Below are positions 32,134-43,707 of a stretch of 64,000 bases of DNA, in pieces (position 1 is the stretch's first letter; the number at the start of each line of letters is the position of its first letter). The position numbers and the translations under genes are program-made. The notes below the pieces were generated by a model. That model did no database searches, was not told the DNA's origin, and was given only the letters and a program-made list of their open reading frames with translations. The stretch lies in contig CM042087.1 in the NCBI GenBank assembly GCA_023512835.1, forward strand, positions 42,340,017 to 42,404,016, written 5' to 3'. Origin of the DNA: Taxillus chinensis (lineage: Eukaryota > Streptophyta > Magnoliopsida > Santalales > Loranthaceae).

Positions 32134-32193
32134 CCTCTGCTTCTGCTTCTGCTTCTGCTTCTGCTTCTGCTTCTGCTTCTGCTTCTGCTTCTG
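32134..32193. repeat. Hexanucleotide repeat (GCTTCT)n in the CPK29 5' leader
   Basis: About ten units of gcttct, read as (AGAAGC)n on the CPK29 sense strand, lie 40-100 bases upstream of its start codon, probably inside the 5' untranslated region. The + strand frame across it (repeated CF) is spurious. Confidence 0.85.
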
Positions 32194-32390
32194 AACAGAT
32201 CGTCTCACTCTCACTTCAGGATCGTTTGTAATCTTATGGCTCGATTTCCAAATTTTATTTTATTTTAAAATTTGAACTTGCTGGGTCACGACGGAATGAA
32301 TAAAAGATGGGTCTCCCTCTCCCAACCGAGATTCGTTGTGCCTGACGTTCCCCAGCTGGGTTTGCCTTCACCCATCGTACAGGACCAAGT

Positions 32391-32432
<42 letters not shown>

Positions 32433-32689
32433 CTTGCGTCAAGAAGGAGGCACGCCACACAGACAAAAACCACAGTGAGTTCAACGTGACTTCAAACCAC
32501 TCACATGCACCATTTTGAGGCTCCATGTTAGGAGATGATCAAGTACATGCGATCCCAGCGGGACAACGTGAAAAATGATGCACTTCCAGGATCCCGAGAA
32601 ACGGTGGGGTTGGTTTCTGTAGCCGCGTGTCGAGTTGTTGACCGTATGATAACGCGGTCGCGTCTTCCCATGACCGACCAACCATGTTG

Positions 32690-33236
32690 AGTAGGTATGT
32701 TTGGTTGGTGTTACAAACGCCGAGATAGGTGATGGGATTTGAAATATATATATATATATACCTAGTTAACTGAAATATTATTCGTGTATTCATTTGTAAT
32801 AGCATGGAAATATTATTTTGTAAACACAGCACCATGGGCATTGCAGCTGGAATTCCCCATTCATTTCCTACGGGATGATAGTCCCGATTCAGAATGTATT
32901 GGGTATTTGCTAAAATACCATTGGCAATGGTCAATGATCTCTAAAATAGTTGTACCATTGGCAATGATCCCTCGGTATGTTTGGTTGGTGTTACATGCAC
33001 CATTGGCAATGATCTCTAAAATAGTTGTACCTCCCATGAGGTTGCAACTTGTCGGGCAGGTATTTGCTTGCAAATAAATGTTTATACAATCGACTTGTAT
33101 AAACATTGTCACTTGCAAAAAATTGAACCAGATTTTTTTTGCATTGGTATTTGCATTGTCACTTGCAAATAAATGTTTATACAATCGACTCGTAGCATTG
33201 TCACTTGCAAAAATTTGAACCAGATTTTTTTTTTTT
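32690..33236. repeat. Cluster of short tandem and interspersed duplications
   Basis: Block A, ccattggcaatgatctctaa followed by aatagttgtacc, occurs near 32919-32952 and 33000-33031. Block B, gtatgtttggttggtgttac, occurs at about 32694 and 32974. Block C, about 88 bp starting gtatttgc and containing aaatgtttatacaatcgact and gaaccagattttttt, occurs at about 33060-33147 and 33148-33236. No coding content. Confidence 0.75.
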
Positions 33237-33270
33237 AATAAATTAGTAAGCTATATACAAAAATTATTGT

Positions 33271-33409
33271 TATTTGCTTGCACGTACGTTGTGCCCACCA
33301 ATTGAAGCCGCCAATCAACTAAAGGTTGCCTTTGTGGTTGGAATCTAATAAAAGCACGCATAATTTTAAGCATATTAATTAGGTTCATGTTTAGCCTTGC
33401 GTTTGTTTA
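33271..33409 (-). repeat. Dispersed repeat, copy 2 (inverted relative to 9.7 kb)
   Basis: Its reverse complement shares ordered blocks with 9686-9855: taaacaaacgcaagg, gaacctaattaatatgc, gattccaaccaca, ttgattggcggcttcaattgg and acgtgcaagcaaata. Confidence 0.7.
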
Positions 33410-34354
33410 TATATATATAAATTTGGGATTTTAAAAATTATAAATTTGAATCGATTTAGTTTATTATTATTTTTTAATTTTAAAAAATTAAAATTATATA
33501 AAATAAAAATAATAAATAATATGTGTTTACATTAATATTAATATATATCAAATTTATAATTTTAAAAATCATAACATTAAATAACATAGTTCACAAACAT
33601 AACATATATTAACAAATCATATTAAAAAATAAAATTAAAACATAAAATAAAAATAAAAAATAAGCAAGTAACAATATTATTTAATTCAGTTTAATTTAAA
33701 CAGAAGTTTTGAAATCTCAAAACAAATCAAAATAGTAATATTATTTGATTTGATAAATTAAATTTGTGATTTCGAATAATCGGTTTAGATCGATTTTGAC
33801 AATTTAGAGTTTTATTCCTAACTTATCGTGATCCCCCCCCCCCCCCCCCAATTTCACTCCACACCCCACTTATAAGAATTTGTATAATTTTCTTTTTAGT
33901 GTATTTGTTTCCTATCTTTTTTTAATTTACTATTTAGTCTGCTATAAATAGGCCCTACCTATGCGTGTAATTAAAATCAGGTTTGAAATTACTCTTTTCT
34001 TTCCTCTTTTTCTCTTTAGTAATGCATTTACTAGTTCACGGTACATTCCAACAGCTCCATTGAATCCAAAAAGAATAATAAAAGGCTGCTCTAACACTAT
34101 TACAATCACTGGTTTACCGTCCATTCCAACAAGGACAGAACTTGCCTCCAACCCAGGTTGGAGGAAATTTCTTCAACTCAATGATATGTCGCAGCTAAGG
34201 CTAACATGTGTTAATTTTTAAATTTCACTTTAATTTCTTCCTCTCATTTCTTTTCTCTCCGTTCCTTGCTCCTCTCGGCAATTATAGCACTTTACTTTCA
34301 AAGAAAATATTGTTCTAATTACACATTAATTTTTTCTCCTATTTTCTCACATTA

Positions 34355-34812
34355 ATTGTCGACGACGGGTATGGCAACATCTTTGAGAAGTACAGGCTGT
34401 TCGGTGGACAACATGGTGGCACATAAAGTCGTGGACGCCAAGGGGAGGGGCCTGGACCAGGCAAAGGGCATGGGGAGGATCTCTTTTGGGCGATCCGAGG
34501 CGGCAGCAACGCGAGCTCTGGGTGGTCCTGTCGTACAAGGTCAACCTTGTACCCATGCGGGAGACCATCACGGGCGACCTTCCTCAAAAAGGAAATTCGA
34601 CTACCTTTGGACCCCCATATCCAAGTCGGGGTGGGAGTCGTTGTGGAAGAAGATGGTGGAGTTAGGGAAGATGGGGCTAGTGCTAAACCCGTACCGAGGG
34701 GGCCATGATTCGGGTCCGATCGGATGTGATGTCGTTCCCTCACCGGGCATGCAACATCTACAAAGTGCATTATTTGATGAACCGAGACGAAGAGGATGGG
34801 GGTGAGGCCACC
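34355..34812 (+). pseudogene. Berberine-bridge-enzyme-like (FAD-linked oxidase) fragment, captured
   Basis: Pieces of a BBE-like protein appear in shifting + strand frames. The first resembles the FAD-domain stretch VDDGYGN...DNVV..VVDAKGR.LD, seen as VDNMVAHKVVDAKGRGLDQ; the next resembles the GG..SFG..LSYKVNLVP stretch. A later block resembles YLWTPISKSGWESLWKKMVE and LVLNPY.G, and the last resembles the FPHRA.NIYKVHYL motif near the family C terminus. Between them about 150 or more residues of a normal protein of roughly 530 aa are missing, and the frame shifts several times, so no functional oxidase is encoded. It lies exactly between the inverted arms of a Pack-MULE-like element, indicating capture by transposition. 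The open frame of 164 codons on the opposite strand is a shadow. Confidence 0.75.
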
Positions 34813-34937
34813 AATGCATAATCCATGGCTCAAGTCCCAAGACGGAGAGAGAAAATAGGAGAAAAAATTAATGTGAAATTAATGGACAATTAGAATGATA
34901 TTTTTTTAAAAGTAAAGTGTTTAATGGTCGAATAAGA

Positions 34938-35693
34938 GCAAGGTTCAAAAATACGAATACGATACGGTATGGAATTGAAGTTGTGCGAGGCGGGCGCCTC
35001 ACCGTTGACAATTTTTTTGTAAATATATACAAAATATAAAAAGTAAATGAACAAATTTAGTTTTACTATCAAATGATTGAAATAATAAAACCATAAAAGC
35101 ATATCCACATAATTAAAATTTAAAATTAAATCAATTTATTTAACTTAATTTATAAAATAATATATAATATAACATTAATATATAAAATTTTAATAAAGAA
35201 ATGCGTCAATCGCTTCCTTGGATCAACGACAACACTGGAGCACTAAACAAGCCAACGACGACGCTAGAGCACTGGATCGATTGACGACGCCGCACTAGAC
35301 GGCCGACGACCGGCCTGGATCGACGACGCATCCGCCACACCGCCTGTGATGACGCCTGGATCGACGACGCGCCCCTGCGACGACACCGCTACGACTCTCC
35401 GATGCGAGGATGAGGATCCCGCCTCGACTCTCCGATGCGAGGTGTGAGGTGATGCAAGACAACTTAAAATTAAGTTAAGCTTTTACTTCGATCGTTTTTT
35501 ATTTACGACGCGTCATTCGACTCTCCGATGCGGGGATGAGGCGCCAAAACAGCCCGCCTCAGGCTGCCTCACCCGTATGAGGGCGGCCGCCGACCAGTGT
35601 GGGATCCGGTGCGCCGCCTCAATGCGGCTTGACGTCGAGGCGGGCGAGGTGGCGCCTCAAGGCGCCACCTCATCCCGTATTTTTGAACCTTGC
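34938..35693. mobile_element. Nested GC-rich TIR element (hAT-like) in the right arm of the Pack-MULE
   Basis: The left end is GCAAGGTTCAAAAATACG and the reverse complement of the right end is GCAAGGTTCAAAAATACGGG, an inverted pair of at least 18 bases. The interior contains three copies of cgactctccgatgcg(a/g)gg and many gacgacg motifs, and is far more GC-rich than its surroundings. The flanks do not form a clean 8-bp duplication (aataagag versus cagaaaaataagga), so class is tentative. It breaks the homology between the two MULE arms, so it inserted later. Confidence 0.65.
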
Positions 35694-35848
35694 AGAAAAA
35701 TAAGGATCGAAGACAGAAAAAATAAGATAAAAAAAATTAAATTTAAATTTAAAAATTAACACATGTCGGCCTTTAGATGCTGACACGTCATTGGGTTGAA
35801 GAAACTTCCTTCAACTTGGGTTGAAGGTAAGTTCTGTCCTTCCAACAA

Positions 35849-37575
35849 TTCCATTGAATCATAACAGTGTGTCACCCTCTTGGTGGCTTTTGTAATATAT
35901 TCTGTTTTTCCACTCAAAAACAAAAAATAAAAATAAAAATCATTGAATCCAAAACCATAGAAGCAGTATGTATAGAGGGTAATTATGTGAATCAAGGGCC
36001 TTATCATACAAACAACTAAATATTAGCAGTTAACAATAAGTGCATATTTTGTAAGCAGCAATCAATTTAGGGGGAATGGAATGTATATGAGAATGTGACA
36101 TTGTGACTAACATGAGAATTATATTCCCATGCTATGTTTGGTATTGAAGTGTTATCAGAGGGAATTTATATTGTTTTTATCATAATTACTAAAATATTCT
36201 AATTACAAAAAAAAATATTTAAAACCTCAACATATATAAAAATGTCCCAGATCTGTAGAAACCTAGATCTAGGACACAGATTTGATGGAGATGATGCACT
36301 GGCCAGCCTTTTTTCCTCCCTTCCCCACTACTTGACCTTGCCAACCTCATGGACCTTGCAAAAGTCGCCACCAACCATGCTGCTGCCACTTAGATGCCCC
36401 TCAGATCTCATTAAGGTGACGCACCAGCAATAGGGGATGGCCCCTCTGACAATGATGAGGCTAAAACTTGCTGCCACTTCCTCCACCACTGACGGTGGCG
36501 AAGTTGTCTCCTTCGAACTCTTTTACTTCATCACAGGAGGGCAGCAGTGGTGGCATGGATTGGTGAGTAGTGGGTCAAAGACAATGGCTGATGGGTTGGT
36601 TTCGGGATTGTTGGTGAGGCTGGAGGTGCAGTGGTCTGGCATGCTAGGGCTGCGACACTGGAGACATTTCTTGTTGTTTGCAGCGCTGGGGGTCGCTGGG
36701 AAATTTGGTGCTGTGGGGGTCATGGGAAAATTTGAGTTATGGTTGCTAGAGGTTTTGGTGTCAGGCTGCGGGCTTGTGGTTGTATGATTATTTAAAAAAA
36801 AAAAAAAAATTGGTGGAAAATTCATTCCCATTTCCATGGGAATTATTTAATACCTGGGGTATGGGAGGGATGGATTTATGGGATTTGATGGGAATATCAT
36901 TCCCTTATGAATCATCCGTTTTAGCTTACCCATCAAGGGAATGAATTCCATTAACGTCATAGATAGCCCGACTCTTGCTACTCATTACTCTTAACAATAT
37001 AAATTATTGGACAGTTATACCTGAGCAGTGCATATATGCTTTGTCTCAGCATTTAGGGGCATCAAATGTAGGCCTCTGAATAATGCAAACGTTATATTGA
37101 ATTATGTCCAAATCTAATATTGTAATCGTAAGAATAATATCAAGTATATCCTCTTTCTAACCACGTTTCACAATTGGAAAATTGAGCACGTATGCAAACT
37201 TTATATTCAATTCTGACATTCTTGAATAATACAACTCATTTCTCAAAATGTGGTCAGTAGCTCACTTTTGCTAAACTTGTAAGTGTTGACATGACATTCT
37301 CGATAACGCAATGCTATTTTAGTATATTTATTTTGCAGAAGGTTACTCTTCGTATTGAGCCTCCGTGATTGAAATAAGTTATTTTGCTTATTGGGACAGA
37401 TTTCTTCAACACGAAAAAAAAGAAAATAAAAAAAATTGAGTCTTTGTTCATGTTTTGATTACAGTTTAAAACTATTTATAAATTATAACTGGTTCAAATC
37501 GTGCTTGAAGTTTTGAATCTCATGTACATCCTTTCAGATTATCTCATGTACTCAATATGATTTTCTTTTATAGGA
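35849..37575. other. Intergenic upstream of RPC6
   Basis: No gene recognised. A 36.06-36.96 kb segment with gggaatg/cattccc motifs at both sides and a G/T-rich middle with an open frame of 116 codons may be a non-autonomous transposon, but no terminal repeat could be fixed. The 60 bases before 37574 resemble a 3' splice site (tttcttttatag), suggesting an intron in the 5' leader of RPC6. Confidence 0.4.
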
Positions 37576-38294
37576 ATGAGTCAACTGGAAGGGCCTTCGA
37601 CTCTGAAACGGAAGCGTCCGGACTCAAGTCCGATTTCTCATTCCCTGCTAGGGCCAGAGCGTGCCCTTTATGAGGTAATCCGAAGCAAAGCAAACATGGG
37701 AATATGGACACGTGACATGAAACGAGAAATAAACCTGCCAGATTCTGTGTTTAACAAATCCCTCAAAACTCTGCAAACCAAGAAACTTGTAAAGGAGGTG
37801 GTGAACATCAAAAATAAGGGGAAAAAACATTACATGGCTGTGGAGTTTGAGCCATCATCGGAAATCACTGGTGGTGCCTGGTATGTTGATGGGAACCTTG
37901 ACCGGGAATTCATACAGGTTCTCAGGCAGCAGTGCTGCAAGCACATACATAAACGTAGGATTGCTACAGTGGAGATGGTGTGGGAGGACATCATTCAGTC
38001 ACAAGTCTGTAACACTGACTGCACAGTGCAGCAAATCATGGAGATAGTGAAGGCCTTGGTTTTGGACAATGAGATCATGGAGGTGAAGAGCGATGGGTCT
38101 GTGGAATATGATTCAATTCCCAGAGGGGCAGTTTGTTATAAATGCATGAGCAAGGGGGGCATGGTAAGGGCTCAAAGATTGGGGTTATGGCTTCCATTCC
38201 ATGTGGGGTTTGTCCGCACATAAGTATATGCACGCCTGATGGGGTAATTAACCCAAATGACTGTTTGTACTTCACTAAATGGTTGGAGTTCTAA
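37576..38294 (+). CDS. RPC6: RNA polymerase III subunit RPC6 (RPC34/POLR3F), one frameshift
   Basis: The frame from 37576 (MSQLEGPSTLKRKR...) carries the winged-helix part of RPC34: NMGIWTRDMKREINLPDSV, KNKGKKHYMAVEFEPSSEIT and GGAWYVDGNLDREFIQVLRQ. The C-terminal part continues in another frame with the Fe-S/Cys motif IPCGVCPHISICTPDGVI and the family's ending YFTKWLEF, stop at 38292-38294. The shift falls at a run of six G at about 38154-38160; a seventh G would restore one frame of 239 aa, a normal length. RPC6 is part of the Pol III-specific trimer that contacts TFIIIB and opens promoters. The coding part is intronless, and the splice acceptor just before the ATG suggests a leader intron, arguing against a processed copy. 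Either a sequencing error or a recent pseudogene. Confidence 0.85.
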
Positions 38295-39370
38295 CCTCCA
38301 TATTCTGCGTTTTTGCCTGTCCTGTTTCGTTCTCCAATTTAGCATTTTTCTTCTCTTTTTTTTACAGTTATGTTGCCTTTTAATTTGCTTCAGTGAATTG
38401 CTGTAATTGTGTATATGCATTGTGAAAAGTTCAATTTGGAAGGGGGTGAGCTGGTGGAATTTTGCCATGTGAAATTTTTTATTAACCAGGCTGGCCAAGA
38501 CTGGATGGAGGTGGAATCCACTTTGCCTTTGGTGTGAGGACCATGCCAAAACCACTGTCTCTACCTGCTTTTGGAATCCACGGGAGTTCAGTGTTGTGAT
38601 AAACAAATTTTGGATGTTTTTGATTCTTCTAGCGGTTCTTTTTAGCAAGATTTAAAATGCACTGCTTTGTATTTTATTAAAATTATACTATTTGTAAAAG
38701 AAATTATTATTTAATCTTTAATATTACATAAGTATTTTTTATGACAATGGATATCTTAATTAATAAATTATTATTTTACCTTTACTATTACATAATCATT
38801 TCTTTTATGACCATGGGTATCTTAATTAAGCCTACAAATGACTATTCTAAACCCAGAATCAATAGATTAAGCACCCAAAATCCAAAATATTTAACTATTT
38901 TCACCACTAATACTTTTAAAACAATTTATATCATTGATGTTGGGTGAGGCTCAAAAAAGTTGATATTATTGATAGAAAATAATAATGAGAAAATTTATTA
39001 TTATATTAACATTAAAGTCGTGTGGTGCATTATTATTATTATTGTTATTATTATTATTGGTTTATTATCATATTATTATATTTATGGGAAAGTTGATTTA
39101 TTGATTTAAAAATATTTCTGATAAAATATTAAAACTAAATTTAAACTTAACTTCTGTTCATATTTTAATAAAAGGTTCAATTAAAAGAATATATTTAATA
39201 TTTAAAATTAATTTTCACCATGTACTTTAATTTGTATTTTGGCTTTTTTTTATACAGTAAAATACATATAAAAAGGATAAGGCTAGTAAATTTCAAAAAA
39301 ACTTCACTTTTTGTGTAAAATGAACCATATATATATATTCATAATCAAATGATTATAATTATAATTATAT
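38295..39370. other. 3' region of RPC6 and AT-rich spacer
   Basis: The first 350 bases are the likely 3' untranslated region of RPC6. The remainder is AT-rich with att/atta repeats near 39030 and shows nothing recognisable. Confidence 0.45.
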
Positions 39371-39379
39371 TTGTATTCT

Positions 39380-40355
39380 TTTACTATTAGTCTCATGAAG
39401 TCGACAAACAGGCTTGAAGGCAGTAAAACCTTGAGTTAAATCAACGTACCGGCTTGACTTCAATCCTTATACCATCAACGCTCGTCATCTCGAAGTATTT
39501 ACTTTTTCAACCCATTCCCTTCGTGACTATTTTTATCCAAGCCGTTATTATAGTTATTCCCTTTTTATTTCTCTTAGCACGTCCGGTAAGTTATCTTTTT
39601 CGGTATGGATTTCTCCTCATTTACTGTAGATAAAACTTATTTACATAATGATTTTCATTCGAAAATAATAAATAAAAGCATTTATTTTTTGAATATTTCT
39701 TTGATACTCATTAAGACATCCAAGCAAAATATTACTCTCATCTCTTTGCACATCAAACTCAAATCCTTTTCTTTGATTGGTTTGAAAAATACTTTAATGA
39801 ACAACATTGGAACGAAATAATGGATTTCTCTTCCCCCTCATGCCTCAAGGAGGAAGAAATTTCGGCTGACGAAGATAGTGAAGGTACTAAAGATTTACAA
39901 CCTACTTCTCAGTCCAATAAGCTAGAAGAAGCAGAACCCTCCCCTACTTCTCCTACACTTCATGTTCTCACCAACCAAGAAGATACTTTTGTTGGTATTC
40001 TCCAACAGATTAAAGACTCGATTCTCCATAAACAACTTTTCAGTCAATTTTTTTCTCAAAATACTATCCCTCCTTTAACACCAATTTTCCCAAACGTTCC
40101 CCCAAATCAATATCGACCCACAAATCATGCTCCACCATTACAAACTTTACAACAAGAAGTCAAAATAATTAAAGAACAAATTCATCAGTTTAATAAATTA
40201 AAATGCCAACATTTTTCGGATTATACTTTATTTCCAAAACCTCCAAATTGTGATTCCATTTCACCCCTCCAACATATTATTTCTCAAAAATATTTTCTTA
40301 AAATAACAATCAAATTTTTCGATAATTTTACTTTTGATACAATTGAAAAGAGCGT
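39380..40355 (+). mobile_element. Endogenous pararetrovirus fragment, movement-protein region
   Basis: A + strand frame open for about 59 codons at about 39447-39625 encodes a segment resembling the N-terminal (movement-protein) part of Caulimoviridae-type polyproteins found in plant genomes (ARHLEVFTFSTHSLRDYF). It runs through stops and frame changes into the 188-codon frame at 39820-40386, which is low in recognisable motifs. Orientation and position fit the pol fragment at 41.75 kb. Homology is from memory, and the capsid/zinc-finger part expected next is not found. Confidence 0.5.
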
Positions 40356-41751
40356 TTGTCGCACACGCACTCCAAATAAAATTTAAACTAAGTATAGCTA
40401 GTGGCTTAACTCTAGATCGTTCTCTACTAGGAGGACTTATAAAATTCAATTCAATCTATTTAATTACCTTGTTTAATAAAAACTAATGAAAAAGAATAAA
40501 TATCAAATTGGGGGGATTTTTGATTGAATGAAAACTAATTAAACCAAAGAATTTTAACTAAGAAAATCAATAACCGAGAAAATCAATTAATTAAATATGT
40601 AACCGGTTTAACTTCACACCTGAATGTTGTTTATCACTATCCCAAAAGATTAATTAGATAAGTTATGGCCCCATAATTTAAATGCATCAAGACACCATGA
40701 ATACAATCAAATTATGAATTTATTCTAACCCAAATAATTATGAATTAATTCTCGAAAGACTTGCTCGTTTCCTCGAAACAAATCTTTCCACTCGAGATAG
40801 AATAATAACGCATGATGAATTGCTAAATTAACACTCAACCGAGATATTAAATCAACAAATCAAAGAGATAGAGAATTAAATCATAGCACATAAAATACCA
40901 AATTAAATGTTAAAACATGAATTCAAAACAAGCATCCAAAGTGCTACGCTAAACCGATTGCAAAATACTTATCCCTCCATGGGTTAAAAAATCACAAATC
41001 TGTTTGGAAAAATTAACACAAGTAGAATTAAAACAAAATTAAGATAAATAAGGTCAGAGAGAATTAAATATCCGGTCTTGAACTCGATCCGAATCTTCAA
41101 CGCTCGGTGTACTATCTCTCTTCAATTTCGCTATATCTCTTGGTACAAAGCTGGCTGCGCTAAGCGTCGTGAAGAGATGATGGGCGTTGGAGGGATCGTG
41201 ATAGAAGATCTTGGACGTAGTAGTGTGGTGGAGATGGGCCTGCGTGATGGAGAGATGGAAGGTTGATGGAGGCTGCGTTTTCCATGGGATGGTGGAGGTG
41301 TGATAAATTATATATAAGCCCAACAGTTTCCTTTTCTTCCCGCTTGCACATCAAGTAGCCGCTCTTCTTTCCAATTTCTTTTTCTTTCTTTCACGCCAAG
41401 ACATATCATCATTAACGCTTTCCAATTTCTCAAACCTACTTACGCAACAAGCAAACAATAAAATAATAATAATAACAATAATAAATAAATAAATAAATAA
41501 AACACAAAATATTAAAATAAAAAATAAAAATAAATAAAATAATCAATTAAGCCCAGAGAATTAATATTAAAATTAGAATAATCAATTAAACATTAAAAAC
41601 CACCAAAATCAATATTAAATCTATAAAAATTAATAAAACATTAAATAATTGAAATTGGGGAAAACCATTATAAAAATGCATTAATTCAACAAAATATTAA
41701 ATTAAAGCCTATAAATTACATGTAAATTTAATGACAAATTACGCAGTTATC
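40356..41751 (-). mobile_element. LTR-like insertion within the pararetrovirus (approximate limits)
   Basis: About 1.4 kb with no similarity to the viral frames lies between the movement-protein and protease-RT parts. Read on the minus strand it starts tgataactgcgtaatttgtc and ends near gagtgcgtgtgcgaca, resembling a plant retrotransposon LTR or solo LTR. A 300-base (ata/taaa)-rich tract lies at 41.46-41.70 kb. A target duplication was not found, so borders are uncertain. Confidence 0.4.
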
Positions 41752-43690
41752 AACAATCGCTTCTTTTTAATATCAAGGCTTGATCTCAACTACATTAAAA
41801 AAGGTATTATTCTCCAAAGATTTCAACAACCTTCTAATCAATACTCTTTTTATCGCTAATAATCAACAACTTACTATCAAATATAAAACTGAAACTTCTA
41901 TTATAAATCAAATATCCAAATTAAAACTGTTATTGTTCTTCTTTCGATATTCAACATAATGTTATTTTATAAACACCATTTATCCATTCAATTACTCCTA
42001 ACACGGTACATCATAATTATATTTCATCAAACTCATTCTCTATCAAACTTAATTTTTCCTTTCTTGAATAATCACACATACGTATTTTAGATTTATTAAC
42101 CACGCAAAGTATTTTCAAAAATGAAATTCATAATATCATCAAAGGGGAAAAGGCTCATCTTTCTCATCATACTCAATTTATTTTAAACCTCAAAATTGAA
42201 TAATAACTTCTACAAGATTCAATTAAATCCAAAATTAATTCTTTTCAAAAACAAATCGAGCAAGAGCTTTGTTACGATCTTCCAAATGCTTTTTAAGATA
42301 AAAAACAACATATAGTTGACTTGCCTTATAAAAAAAACTGGCAAAAAGTATCCCTACTAAAGCTCGTCATATTTAAATGAATCAAGAACTTGAAAATTAT
42401 TGTAGAAAAGAAATTCAAGATTTAGAATCCAAATGTTGAATTCAAAAAATCTAGGTCACCCTAGTCTTTGCTGCCTTTTATGTTAACAAAAATATTGAAA
42501 TAGAAAGAGGCACACCTAGACTTATTATCAATTACAAACCACTTAACAAAGCATTCCAATGGATTTGTTATCCCATTCCAAACAAAAAAATCTTTTACAA
42601 TAACTTTATTCTTTAAATATTTTTTTTCCCAAATTTAACATGAAATCAAGATTTTGGCAAGTTCAAATCCATCCAAAAGTTCATTACAAAATTGCTTTTA
42701 CTGTTCCTTTTGGCCAATACGAATGGAAAGTAATGCCTTTTGGATTAAAAAATGCTCCATCTCAATTTCAAATAATTATGAATGACATTCAATCCATATT
42801 CTAATTTTCGCATTATTTATATTGATGATGTTTTAGTTTTTTTATCCTCTATTGAGCAATATTTTAAACATCTTAAAACATCTTTTTATTTTGTTAAACA
42901 AAATGGCTTAGTTGTTTCCAAACCAAAGATCTCTCTTTTTCAAACCAAAGTTTGTTTTCTAGGACATTATATTTCAAATAGGATGATTACGCCCAATAGA
43001 AAGAACATTGTCTTTGTCTAAAAATTTTCTCGATAAAATATTGGATAAAACTCAACTTTAAAGGTTTTTAGGTATCCTAAATTATATTGTAGACTTATGT
43101 CCAAATATTAATCGCATTGCTAAACCCTTTCATGATAGGTTAAAAAAAAATCCTCCTCCTTGGATGAGTTGAACATACTAACATTATTAAACAAATAAAA
43201 ACTCAAGTTGAAACTATTATTTGTCTTCATATTCCTGATCTTAATCTTCCAAAAATAGTTGAAACTAATGCTTCGATCTTGGTTATGGTGGTATTTTAAA
43301 ACAATCCATTAACAATCGTGAACAAATCATCTAATTTACTTTGGGTCATTGGAATGCATGAAAAAAGAATTATTCAATGATCAAAAAAGAAATATTTTCA
43401 ATTGTTCTCTCGTATTTTTAAATTTTAAAGTGATTTATTAAATCAAAAGTTCCTTCTTCGAATTGGTCATCAATTGGCCAAAGAAATATTATAAAAAGAT
43501 ATTTAAAACCTTGATTCCAAACAAATATTTGCTAGGTGGCAAGGTCTTCTTAGCATTTTTTATTTTCATATTGAATTTATTAAAGGTAGTAAGAATTATA
43601 TTCCTGATTTTTTAACCCGTGAATTTTTACAAAGTAGGCCCAACCCCGCAAAGCCCTGTCTCCACTTCCACTATTCCATCAAAAGGGACA
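41752..43690 (+). mobile_element. Endogenous pararetrovirus fragment, protease-reverse transcriptase-RNase H
   Basis: In successive broken frames the order is: a protease-like stretch ending ILGTPF-like sequence, a linker with ELENYCRKEIQDLE, RT blocks (IERGTPRLIINYKPLNKAFQ; FTVPFGQYEWKVMPFGLKNA), the catalytic IIYIDDVLVF within 42782-43021, and an RNase H end with FEIEFIKG-like and PDFLTREFLQ sequence near 43600. The motif set and YIDD with PFGLKNAP match the Caulimoviridae/Ty3 branch; FLTREF is typical of endogenous caulimovirids. Many stops and frameshifts show a dead copy, and no envelope or integrase is seen. Confidence 0.75.
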
Positions 43691-43707
43691 CAAGAAAAAT
43701 AAAAAAT

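Larger units (their letters stand above)
32195..34123. other. Intergenic upstream of CPK29
   Basis: It holds the CPK29 promoter, a poly-T tract of about 33 bases (32398-32432), duplicated blocks at 32.69-33.24 kb, a dispersed repeat at 33.27-33.41 kb, a poly-C run at 33834-33850 and AT-rich DNA. No gene recognised. Confidence 0.5.
34133..35839 (+). mobile_element. Pack-MULE-like element with captured gene fragment
   Basis: Both ends begin GGACAGAACTT (left, and reverse complement of right) and continue as long imperfect inverted arms. The left arm is about 34133-34350; the right arm is about 34849-35839, split by a nested insertion at 34938-35693. Shared stretches include acatgtgttaatttttaaatt and cattaattttttctcctatt. 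The 9-bp ttccaacaa lies directly outside both ends (34124-34132 and 35840-35848). Long TIRs starting with G and a 9-bp duplication are typical of Mutator-like elements. There is no MuDR transposase inside; the interior carries a BBE-like gene fragment. Confidence 0.85.

Noticed and set aside
32255..32518. Frames with poly-Phe or poly-Lys stretches
   Set aside because: Created by the poly-T tract.
34339..34833. 164-codon minus-strand frame
   Set aside because: Antisense to the BBE-like fragment; Pro/Ser-rich with no domain. Similarity lies on the + strand.
36437..36837. 116-codon + strand frame and 104-codon minus frame
   Set aside because: No recognisable domain; G/T-rich biased composition, probably inside a decayed transposon.
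38152..38172. A mini-intron as explanation of the RPC6 frameshift (gtaagg...caaag)
   Set aside because: It would be only about 14 nt, far below any functional plant intron.
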